Assembly: GCA_905142475.1 (NCBI GenBank)
Contig: LR990730.1
Location: forward strand, 2,356,001 to 2,420,000
Reading direction: 5' to 3'
Length of the DNA stretch: 64,000 bases
Source of the DNA: Xanthomonas hydrangeae
GTDB taxonomy: Bacteria > Pseudomonadota > Gammaproteobacteria > Xanthomonadales > Xanthomonadaceae
Both the position numbers and the translations under genes were made by a program. The notes beneath the pieces are model-generated. The model did no database searches. It had not been told where the DNA came from and was given only the letters and a program-made list of their open reading frames with translations. Positions 57,161-64,000 of the stretch are shown here, piece by piece. Each line of letters opens with the position of its first letter. Position 1 is the first letter of the stretch.

Positions 57161-58566
57161 TGCGCGCTGCCGGTGTGCAACTGCGCCAGCGCACGCCGGA
57201 ACGGTGCCGGCACCTCGCTACCGAGTTCGAAGCGGCCATCGCGCAGGCGCAAAATGCCTTGCTGTTCCAGCCACTGTTCGAACTCGGGCGCAGCACGCAG
57301 GCCCAGTGCCTGGCGCGCATACAGCGCGTCGTGGAACGAGGTGGTCTGGTAGTTGAGCATCACATCGTCCGAGCCGGGGATGCCCATGATGAAATTGATG
57401 CCGGCGGTGCCGAGCAGGGTCAGCAGCACGTCCATGTCGTCCTGATCGGCTTCGGCATGGTTGGTGTAGCAGATGTCGCAGCCCATCGGCACGCCGAGCA
57501 ACTTGCCGCAGAAATGATCCTCCAGCCCGGCGCGGATGATCTGCTTGCCGTCGTAGAGATATTCCGGGCCGATAAAGCCCACCACGGTGTTCACCAGCAA
57601 CGGTTTGAACTGCCGCGCCACTGCATAGGCGCGCACCTCGCAGGTCTGCTGATCCACGCCATGATGCGCATTGGCCGACAACGCGCTGCCCTGGCCGGTT
57701 TCGAAATACATCACGTTGTCGCCCACGCTGCCACGGCGCAACGACAGACCCGCCTCGTAGCCTTCCTGCAGCAAGGCAAGATTGATGCCGAAGCTGGTAT
57801 TGGCCGCTTCCGTGCCGGCGATGGACTGGAACACCAGGTCCACCGGCACGCCGCGGCCGATCGCCTCGATGGTGGTGGTGATGTGCGCCAGCACGCAGGA
57901 CTGCGTGGGAATCTGGTAGCCGGTGATCACCGCATCGAGCATGCGCAACAATGCGGTGGTAGCGGCCAGGCTGTCGCTGGCCGGGTTGATGCCGATCACC
58001 GCATCGCCGTTGCCGTACAACAAACCGTCGAGCACGCTGGCGGCAATGCCGGTGGCGTCGTCGGTGGGGTGGTTGGGTTGCAGGCGCGTCGACAAGCGTC
58101 CGCGCAAACCCAGCGTGTTGCGAAAGCGCGTGACCACGCGCGTTTTCTGCGCGACCAGAATCAGGTCCTGCACCCGCATCAGCTTGGACACTGCCGCCAC
58201 CATCTCCGGTGTCAGTCCGGGCGCCAGTGCGGCCAGGGCGGCTTCGTCGGCCTGCGCACTCAACAGCCAATCGCGAAATCCGCCGACGGTGAGATGCGCA
58301 ACCACGGAGAACGCAGCCGCGTCGTGCTGGTCGACGATCAAGCGTGTGACTTCATCCGCTTCGTACGGCACCACCGCCTCATCCAGAAAATGGCGCAGCG
58401 GCAGGTCCGCCAGCGCCATCTGCGCAGCGACGCGCTGCAGACCGGAGTCGGCGGCGAGCCCGGCCAGTTGATCGCCCGAGCGTGCCGGCGTGGCCTTGGC
58501 CAGCAACGTTCTGAGATCGGCAAACTGGAAGCGCTCGCCGCCTGCGGTGAAGGCGAACCCACTCAT
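57157..58566 (-). CDS. eutB: ethanolamine ammonia-lyase large subunit
   Basis: 469 aa. TIM-barrel subunit carrying substrate and cobalamin sites: [100 protein letters not shown] and [20 protein letters not shown]. The start ATG 58566 overlaps the permease stop. No eut microcompartment shell genes, eutE or regulator are near, so breakdown occurs in open cytosol. Confidence 0.97.
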   Translation of the reverse strand: MSGFAFTAGGERFQFADLRTLLAKATPARSGDQLAGLAADSGLQRVAAQMALADLPLRHFLDEAVVPYEADEVTRLIVDQHDAAAFSVVAHLTVGGFRDWLLSAQADEAALAALAPGLTPEMVAAVSKLMRVQDLILVAQKTRVVTRFRNTLGLRGRLSTRLQPNHPTDDATGIAASVLDGLLYGNGDAVIGINPASDSLAATTALLRMLDAVITGYQIPTQSCVLAHITTTIEAIGRGVPVDLVFQSIAGTEAANTSFGINLALLQEGYEAGLSLRRGSVGDNVMYFETGQGSALSANAHHGVDQQTCEVRAYAVARQFKPLLVNTVVGFIGPEYLYDGKQIIRAGLEDHFCGKLLGVPMGCDICYTNHAEADQDDMDVLLTLLGTAGINFIMGIPGSDDVMLNYQTTSFHDALYARQALGLRAAPEFEQWLEQQGILRLRDGRFELGSEVPAPFRRALAQLHTGSAQ

Positions 58567-59918
58567 CTGACAGTGCTCGCAGGCGTGTGTTGGCCGCGCA
58601 AGCTCAGCACGCAACACACCGCACCAAACAGCAGCAGTCCTACAAAGATCAGCGCCACGATCGGGTTGAACCACACCATCGCCACCAGGCACACCAGCGC
58701 CAGCAGCAGCGCAATCGCCGGCACCACCGGATAACCCGGTGCGCGAAAACTGCGCTCAAGCAATGGCTCGGCGCGGCGCAGTTTGAACAGGCTGAGCATG
58801 CTCATCACATACATCACGATCGCGCCGAACACCGACATGGTGATCATCGCCGCGGTCAGCGACATGCCCTGGATCTTGACCACGCCATCGCTGCAGATCG
58901 CCGCGATGCCGATCGCGCCGCCGGCAAGAATCGCGCGATGCGGCGTGCGAAAGCGTGACAGTTTGGCCAGCCCGTGCGGCAAAAAGCCCGCACGCGCCAA
59001 TGCGAAGAATTGCCGCGAATAGCCCAGGATGATGCCGTGGAAACTGGCCACCAGACCGAACAGGCCGATCCACACCAGCATGTGCAGCCAGGTCGAGCTA
59101 TTGCCTACTACCGCTTTCATTGCCTGCGGCAACGGGTCGTTGATGTTGGACAGCTGGCGCCAGTCGCCGACGCCGCCGGCAAACACCATCGTTCCCAACG
59201 CCAGCACCACCAGCGTAAGGATGCCGGCGATGTAGGCGCGCGGGATCGTGCGCTTGGGATCCTTGGCTTCTTCGGCGGCCATCGCCGCGCCCTCGATCGC
59301 CAGAAAGAACCAGATCGCGAACGGAATCGCAGCGAAGATGCCGGAGATCGCCGCCGGGCCGAAATCGTTGCTGCCGGCCCAACCGTTGGCGGCGAAGCGC
59401 GCAACGCTGAAACCCGGCGCCACCACACCCATGAACACCAGCAGTTCGATCACCGCCAGCAAGGTCACGATCAGTTCGAAGGTGGCGGCGATCGCCACCC
59501 CGACGATGTTCAAGCTCATGAAGATCGCATACGCGCCGATCGCGGCGATGCGCGGGTCCAGGGTCGGAAACTGCACGTTGAGATAGGCGCCGATCGCCAT
59601 CGCAATGGCCGGCGGCGCGAACACGAACTCGATCAGCGTGGCCAGGCCCGCCAGCATGCCGCCATAGGTGCCGAACGCGCGCAGGCTGTAGGCGAACGGC
59701 CCACCGGCGTTCGGGATGGCCGTGGTCAACTCGGTGAAGCTGAAGATGAAGCAGGTGTACATCACCGCCACCAGCACGGTGGTCACCAGAAGTCCCAGGG
59801 TGCCGGCGGTGCCCCAGCCGTAGCTCCAACCGAAATACTCGCCGGAAATCACCAGTCCCACGGCGATCCCCCACAGTTGCCAGGTGCCCAGTGTGGGTTT
59901 GAGTTGCTCGTTGCGCAT
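58563..59918 (-). CDS. eat: ethanolamine permease
   Basis: 451 aa. APC-superfamily transporter with about 12 membrane helices; WGIAVGLVISGEYFGWSYGW (first helix and substrate region), TTAIPNAGGPFAYSLRAFG, FEFVFAPPAIAM-like IEFVFAPPAIAMAIGAYLN and FFLAIEGAAMAAEEAKDPKR. Located directly upstream of eutB with a 4-bp overlap, which supports ethanolamine as substrate. GGAG directly abuts an ATG at 59927 but lies 9 nt from ATG 59918 (MRNEQLKPTLG), so the latter is chosen. An 11-C tract precedes the start. Confidence 0.93.
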   Translation of the reverse strand: MRNEQLKPTLGTWQLWGIAVGLVISGEYFGWSYGWGTAGTLGLLVTTVLVAVMYTCFIFSFTELTTAIPNAGGPFAYSLRAFGTYGGMLAGLATLIEFVFAPPAIAMAIGAYLNVQFPTLDPRIAAIGAYAIFMSLNIVGVAIAATFELIVTLLAVIELLVFMGVVAPGFSVARFAANGWAGSNDFGPAAISGIFAAIPFAIWFFLAIEGAAMAAEEAKDPKRTIPRAYIAGILTLVVLALGTMVFAGGVGDWRQLSNINDPLPQAMKAVVGNSSTWLHMLVWIGLFGLVASFHGIILGYSRQFFALARAGFLPHGLAKLSRFRTPHRAILAGGAIGIAAICSDGVVKIQGMSLTAAMITMSVFGAIVMYVMSMLSLFKLRRAEPLLERSFRAPGYPVVPAIALLLALVCLVAMVWFNPIVALIFVGLLLFGAVCCVLSLRGQHTPASTVR

Positions 59919-59938
59919 GTCGCACATCTCCTGCGGTC

Positions 59939-59949
59939 GGGGGGGGGGG
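59939..59949 (-). repeat. homopolymer tract (11 C on the sense strand) in the eat leader
   Basis: Eleven consecutive G on the plus strand, 21 bases upstream of the permease ATG and 6 bases upstream of its Shine-Dalgarno. Long homopolymers are prone to slipped-strand length change. Confidence 0.85.
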
Positions 59950-60157
59950 AGATGAAGCACGTCCGACGCCGCAGCGGTGGACCAACCGTCTGGCTCGATC
60001 GCCCGTTACGAAAGTGGCGAGGATCGAAGATCGACGGTCGTCCCGGTTATACCCCAAAGCCCCGCGTCCAACACAGGCACAGCGGGTAGGCCGCAGAGAA
60101 CAGGCCGCCACGCTAACGCAGCCTGTGCCCGCTGTTTCATTTCGCTACCCAACGGCC

Positions 60158-60997
60158 CTATCTGTTGCGCTCAAGCACCAGCAACGGATCGATGCGCACA
60201 TCGAACCAATTCATCCCCCAATGCAGATGCGGCCCGGTCGCGCGCCCGGTGGCGCCCACGGCGGCAATCACCTGACCCTGCTCCACGCGATCGCCCACCT
60301 TTACGTCGATGCGTGAGAGGTGCAGAAAGTTGGAACTCACCCCGAAGCCATGGTCCAGCAGCACCGTACCGCCGGTCAGATACAGATCTGGCGCGGCGAA
60401 GGTGACCACGCCGGCGGCCGGCGCCTTGACCGGCGTGCCGGTGGGTACCGCGATATCCATGCCCGAATGACCGGCGCCGGGCTGGCCGTTGTAGACGCGC
60501 GCATTGCCGAAGCGCCCGCTGATGCGGCCCTGCACCGGCCAGATGAAGGGCTGCGCGAAATCGGTGCGCGCATCGTCGCGATCGCGTGCAGCGGTGACCT
60601 GCGCCTGTTCGCGCTTGATCCGCTCGGCGATCGCCGCAGGCGGGTTGACGGTCTTGGGCGGCACGCCGTTGACGCGTTCCACCGGCCAATCGCGCGGCGT
60701 CACTGCAATGCTGGCGGTCTCCTTGCCGCCATCGGGCCGGGTGATCTGCACCTGTAACGGGCCGGTGGCATCGCGGCCGATACCGAACACCACGCTGCCA
60801 TAGCCGCTCACCCGCAGCGTGCGGCCGGCGTACTGCACCTGGCTGCCCGCCGGCACCTTGCCGATCACCATCGCGCCTTGCGAGGCGCTTGGCGGAAACA
60901 CCACATCCGCAGCGCTCGCAGATTGCGCAGCGGCATCACCCACAGCAAATGCGAGAGGCGCCAGCGCAAGCCAGGCGCCAAGCAGGGCTGCGCGCAT
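60158..60997 (-). CDS. M23 family metallopeptidase
   Basis: 279 aa. Signal peptide (ALLGAWLALAPLAFAVGDAA), N-terminal beta domain (about 30-130), then a LytM/M23 zinc endopeptidase domain: FIWPVQGRISGRFGNARVYN, GAGHSGMDIAVPTGTPVKAP (HxxxD), VLLDHGFGVSSNFLHLSRID and GPHLHWGMNWFDVRIDP (HxH). Expected to cut peptidoglycan peptide bonds in the periplasm. The start overlaps the dihydroorotase-like stop by one base, and the gene is the last of an operon with that gene and yidD. Confidence 0.93.
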   Translation of the reverse strand: MRAALLGAWLALAPLAFAVGDAAAQSASAADVVFPPSASQGAMVIGKVPAGSQVQYAGRTLRVSGYGSVVFGIGRDATGPLQVQITRPDGGKETASIAVTPRDWPVERVNGVPPKTVNPPAAIAERIKREQAQVTAARDRDDARTDFAQPFIWPVQGRISGRFGNARVYNGQPGAGHSGMDIAVPTGTPVKAPAAGVVTFAAPDLYLTGGTVLLDHGFGVSSNFLHLSRIDVKVGDRVEQGQVIAAVGATGRATGPHLHWGMNWFDVRIDPLLVLERNR

Positions 60998-62346
60998 CAG
61001 CGGTCGAAGGTCAGGCGCTGACCGGCGGCGCTACCGAGCAACTGTTCGCCATCCCACACCTGCTGGCCGTTGACCCAGGTCGCGGCGATGCGCGAGCGGA
61101 AGGTGGTGCCTTCGAACGGCGACCAGCCGCACTTGGACAGCACCTGCTCGCGCTTCACGGTGAACGGGGTGTTGTCGATCATCACCAGGTCGGCGAAATA
61201 ACCTTCGCGCAGAAAACCGCGCTCTTCCACATCGAACAGCTGCGCCGGCGCATGCGCGAACTTCTGCACGATGCGGGTGATCGGCAGCTTGCCTTCATGC
61301 ACCAGCTCCAGCGCGGCGACCAGCGCGTACTGCACCAACGGCAGGCCCGACGGCGCCTGTGCGTAGGGCTTTTGCTTCTCTTCCCAGGTATGCGGGGCGT
61401 GGTCGGTGGCGAGCACGTCGATGACGTCTTCGGCCAGCGCCTGGATCAGCGCCAGGCGGTCGTCGGCGTCCTTGATCGCGGGGTTGCACTTGATCAGGTT
61501 GCCCAGCCGCGCGTAGTCGCTGCGGTCGAAGCGCAAGAAGTGGATGCAGGTCTCGGCGGTGATGCGCTTGCGCACTTTGCCGTCGGCGTCGACCAGCGGG
61601 CCGGCTTCGAACAGCGCCAGCTCGTCGGCGGTGGAGATATGCAGCACGTGCAGGCGGGTGTTGTGCTTGCGCGCCAACGACACCGCCAGCTGCGAGGACT
61701 TCAGGCACGCCTCGCGCGAGCGGATGTCCGGATGCATCTCCGGGGTCAGCGCATCGCCGTACTTTTCCTTGAACTGCGCCAGCGTCGCATCGATGGTCGG
61801 GGTGTCTTCGCAGTGGGTGATGATCGGCGTGGGCGCGTCGCGGAAGATCGCATCCAGCGTTTCGGGGTTGTCGACCAGCATGTTGCCGGTGGAGGCGCCC
61901 ATGAACACCTTGATGCCCGGCGCGGTCTTGGGATCCAGCGTCTGGATCGCGGCCAGGTTGTCGTTGCTGGCACCCATGTAGAAGCCGTAATTGGCCCAGG
62001 CGCGCCCGGCCGCAGCGTCGTACTTGGACTGCAGCGCAGCTGCATCCAGGGTCGGCGGATTGGTGTTGGGCATGTCCATGAAGCTGGTCAGGCCGCCAGC
62101 CACGGCAGCGCCGGATTCGGTGGCGATATCGCCCTTGTGGGTCAGCCCCGGCTCGCGGAAGTGCACCTGGTCGTCGATCATGCCCGGCAGCACCCAGCGC
62201 CCGGCCGCGTCCACCACCGTATCGCCTGCAGCCGGGGTGATCTTGTCGGCGATCTCGGCGATGCGGCCACCCTCGATCAGGAGGTCGGCGTCGAACTCCT
62301 TGCCTTCATTGACCAGGCGGGCATTGACGATGACGGTTCGGCTCAT
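60997..62346 (-). CDS. dihydroorotase-like amidohydrolase
   Basis: 449 aa. Amidohydrolase of the class I dihydroorotase/allantoinase type: [60 protein letters not shown] (carboxylated Lys region), [35 protein letters not shown] and [20 protein letters not shown] (metal Asp). The usual first metal-binding His of HxH is Gln (DDQVHF), as in one recognised subgroup of the family. Pyrimidine synthesis is the likely role, but not certain. ATG 62346 sits within the yidD stop (4-bp overlap). Confidence 0.88.
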   Translation of the reverse strand: MSRTVIVNARLVNEGKEFDADLLIEGGRIAEIADKITPAAGDTVVDAAGRWVLPGMIDDQVHFREPGLTHKGDIATESGAAVAGGLTSFMDMPNTNPPTLDAAALQSKYDAAAGRAWANYGFYMGASNDNLAAIQTLDPKTAPGIKVFMGASTGNMLVDNPETLDAIFRDAPTPIITHCEDTPTIDATLAQFKEKYGDALTPEMHPDIRSREACLKSSQLAVSLARKHNTRLHVLHISTADELALFEAGPLVDADGKVRKRITAETCIHFLRFDRSDYARLGNLIKCNPAIKDADDRLALIQALAEDVIDVLATDHAPHTWEEKQKPYAQAPSGLPLVQYALVAALELVHEGKLPITRIVQKFAHAPAQLFDVEERGFLREGYFADLVMIDNTPFTVKREQVLSKCGWSPFEGTTFRSRIAATWVNGQQVWDGEQLLGSAAGQRLTFDR

Positions 62347-62612
62347 GTGTGGGGTCCTTTGCAGCGGCAGGAAGTGGAAGAGGGCGAGGACGCGGATGCG
62401 TCGGGGACGGGATCGAACCCGCCCGGATGGAAAGGATGGCAACGGCCCAGCCGGCGTGCAGCCAGCCAGCAGCCGCGAAGCGGGCCGAAGCGGCCGATCG
62501 CGGTCATTGCATACTCCGAGCAACTGGGCGCAAACCGGCAGCGCGGCCCTAACAGAGGGCTAATGAATATTTTGTAGAAGCGCAGCAGCGCGATGAGCAG
62601 GCGTGAGATCAC
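62343..62612 (-). CDS. yidD: membrane protein insertion efficiency factor YidD
   Basis: 89 aa. Small membrane-associated protein with the family core [20 protein letters not shown] and [20 protein letters not shown], then [18 protein letters not shown] with the remaining conserved cysteine. The tail of about 20 residues ([18 protein letters not shown]) is longer than in E. coli. GTG 62612 ([14 protein letters not shown]) matches family starts; GTG 62630 is a possible longer start. Normally next to rpmH-rnpA-yidC, here it leads the dihydroorotase-like/M23 operon. Confidence 0.92.
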   Translation of the reverse strand: MISRLLIALLRFYKIFISPLLGPRCRFAPSCSEYAMTAIGRFGPLRGCWLAARRLGRCHPFHPGGFDPVPDASASSPSSTSCRCKGPHT

Positions 62613-62720
62613 TTGCCAATGATATGCCACTTGGACTAATGGGTGGTTGCCGGGGGACCTTGGGGTAAGCTATAAAGGCCCGCTTTCCCGGGCCCCGGGG
62701 GAACCAAGGATGAGCGTTTC

Positions 62721-63761
62721 GTGGCTGCTAAAAAAACTGCAAACAAGGCCGTAGAGGCCGCCAAGAAGTCCGCCAAACCCGTTGCGAAGAAAGCGGCGGC
62801 GCCTGCCGCTGCAAAACCGGCTGCCAAGCAGGCGACGCCGGCCACCAAGCAACCTGTTGCCAAGAAGGCAGCTGTGACCAAGGCCGCTGCCAAGCCGGCG
62901 CCGGCCTCCAAGGCCACAGTGCCCCAGCCCGCGGCTGTCAAACCTGTAAAACCGGCCGCCAAGAGTGCTGCAAAGCCGGCGGCAAACAAGGCAGCTTCGG
63001 CTGCCGCCAAACCGGCCGCCACGCCGGTGGCGCCCAAGTCCGTACCGAAGCCGGCTGCCAAGCCGACTCCGGCCAAGTCAGTCCCGGTCAAGGCTGAAAA
63101 GCCCGCGCCCGCACCGGCCCCCAAGGCCGTCCCTGCGAAGCCGGCAAAGCCTGCGACCCCGTCAGTTAAGAATCCCGTGCCCGTTTCGAAATCTTCAGCA
63201 AAAACACCAACCAAAACCGAAGCCCCCGCCAAGCCCGCCGCGACCCGTCCGGTCGGCAAGGTGGCCGTGGCCGTGACTGCCAAGTCGTCCAGCCCGACGC
63301 CCAAGACCAAGTACAAGGTGGTCGACTACAAGATCGACGAGACCACCGGTCGCCCGATCCTGCCGCAGGGCTACAAGCCTGCCGCGGACGAGGAGTACAT
63401 GAGCAAGCTGCAGCAGGAGTACTTCCGTCAGCGTCTGCAGCGGTGGCGCAACGAGATGGTCGAGGAATCCAAGCAGACCATCGAGAACCTGCGCGAAGAA
63501 GTGCGCGATATCGGCGACGAAGCCGAGCGTGCCACCCGCGAGACCGAGAACTCGCTGGAACTGCGCGCCCGCGACCGTGCCCGCAAGCTGATCTCCAAGA
63601 TCGACAGCACGCTCAAGCGTCTGGAAGACGGCGACTACGGCTATTGCGTGGACACCGGCGAAGAGATCGGGCTGGACCGCCTGGAAGCGCGTCTGACCGC
63701 CGAGCGCACTATCGACGCGCAAGAGCGTTGGGAGCATCTGCAGAAGCAGCAGGGCGATTGA
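62721..63761 (+). CDS. dksA: DksA-like RNA polymerase-binding protein with Lys/Ala/Pro-rich N-terminal extension
   Basis: 346 aa against about 150 in E. coli. Residues 1-205 are repeats of AAKPAAK-type Lys/Ala/Pro sequence like histone H1 tails. The DksA part (about 205-346) shows YKVVDYKIDETTGRPILPQG, the coiled coil (LREEVRDIGDEAERATRETE) with Asp/Glu at the tip, and GYCVDTGEEIGLDRLEARLT. The zinc site keeps only one of four cysteines: CxxT, 17 residues, TxxA. Expected to modulate rRNA and stress promoters with ppGpp. The start is GTG 62721; AAGGA at 62706-62710 is 10 nt upstream. A terminator follows. Confidence 0.93.
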   Translation: MAAKKTANKAVEAAKKSAKPVAKKAAAPAAAKPAAKQATPATKQPVAKKAAVTKAAAKPAPASKATVPQPAAVKPVKPAAKSAAKPAANKAASAAAKPAATPVAPKSVPKPAAKPTPAKSVPVKAEKPAPAPAPKAVPAKPAKPATPSVKNPVPVSKSSAKTPTKTEAPAKPAATRPVGKVAVAVTAKSSSPTPKTKYKVVDYKIDETTGRPILPQGYKPAADEEYMSKLQQEYFRQRLQRWRNEMVEESKQTIENLREEVRDIGDEAERATRETENSLELRARDRARKLISKIDSTLKRLEDGDYGYCVDTGEEIGLDRLEARLTAERTIDAQERWEHLQKQQGD

Positions 63762-63810
63762 TCGTTAAGATTGATCGTTCAGCAAGCGTCGAAGCTTCAT
63801 TGATCGACTG

Positions 63811-63838
63811 AAAAAACCCCGCCATGTGCGGGGTTTTT
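63811..63838. terminator. bidirectional intrinsic terminator after dksA
   Basis: AAAAAACCCCGC-CATG-TGCGGGGTTTTT is a short GC stem flanked by A and T runs, able to terminate transcription from dksA and from the convergent gene at the window end. Confidence 0.93.
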
Positions 63839-63900
63839 GATGCGGCAAGGGAACAGGGATGCCGGCTGGGTTCGCTACCGGCATCTCGCCATTGCGCACA

Positions 63901-64000
63901 TCACTGCAGGTCGCGCAGATCCAGATTGCGTAGCTTCGGCGCCTTCCAGGCGGTAGTCGCAACCACGCCCAGGGTCACGCAGCCGCCGATCACCACCGCC
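63901..64000 (-). CDS. C-terminal end of a membrane transporter (probably MFS), truncated by window edge
   Basis: The minus strand holds the last 33 codons of a larger gene: AVVIGGCVTLGVVATTAWKA then PKLRNLDLRDLQ and a TGA at 63901-63903. A final hydrophobic helix followed by a short basic tail with KLRNLDLRDL resembles the end of major facilitator transporters, but too little is visible to be sure. Confidence 0.5.
   Translation of the reverse strand, partial: AVVIGGCVTLGVVATTAWKAPKLRNLDLRDLQ

Overview
The window is about 65% G+C chromosomal DNA from a gamma-proteobacterium of the Xanthomonas group. Evidence for this is a 689-residue FimX-type REC/PAS/GGDEF/EAL protein, a lysine/alanine/proline-rich DksA, the queG / nnr-tsaE-amidase-mutL cluster, plant cell-wall enzymes (polygalacturonase, pectate lyase and a decayed pectin methylesterase), and several families of GC-rich palindromic intergenic repeats. 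I cannot name the species from sequence alone.

Layout. 1-5.8 kb: tRNA-Ala(CGC), an H-NS-like protein, RNase D, a formylglycine-enzyme-like lipoprotein and an AcvB/VirJ-like hydrolase. 5.8-7.6 kb: palindromic repeats, one of them split by an IS110-family element. 7.6-17.8 kb: xseA, queG, nnr, tsaE, N-acetylmuramoyl-L-alanine amidase, mutL, a DUF1684 lipoprotein and a TraB/GumN protein. 17.8-21.3 kb: phaR, phaB, gluQ and htpX. 21.3-22.9 kb: a second, almost identical IS110 copy in another repeat of the same family. 23-37 kb: fimX, a BaiN-like flavoprotein, yaeQ, a frameshifted yaiI, a cold-shock gene, GST, esterase, selO, apt, dbpA, uup and a barnase/barstar pair. 37-49 kb: superoxide dismutase, suhB, trmJ, a PhnD-like/GGDEF-EAL pair, epmB divergent from efp, then the mtaD-ubiG-mupP group. 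49-55 kb: an accessory block with polygalacturonase, an AT-richer pectate lyase, a trypsin-like protein lacking the usual catalytic His, and a pectin methylesterase remnant. 55-64 kb: a flavin split-barrel stress protein, DUF2171, ethanolamine permease plus eutBC, an M23 peptidase / dihydroorotase-like / yidD operon, dksA, and the end of a probable MFS transporter.

Most notable observation. Both IS110 copies carry, in the noncoding end upstream of the recombinase gene, a sequence that folds like a bridge RNA. A 9-bp closing stem holds two large internal-loop hairpins. One loop carries two guide segments matching the left and right halves of the palindromic repeat into which the element is inserted. 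The other carries segments matching the element's own two ends. A CT core is present at both junctions. Uninterrupted copies of the repeat elsewhere in the window give the empty site, so the element can be delimited to 1,233 bp. The match extends to which repeat subtype is occupied.

Other items worth a look are a 14-bp tandem duplication that breaks yaiI, an 11-C tract just upstream of the ethanolamine permease start, a DksA with CxxT/TxxA in place of its zinc cysteines and a possible slippery leader, and a periplasmic PhnD-like protein translationally coupled to a GGDEF/EAL protein.
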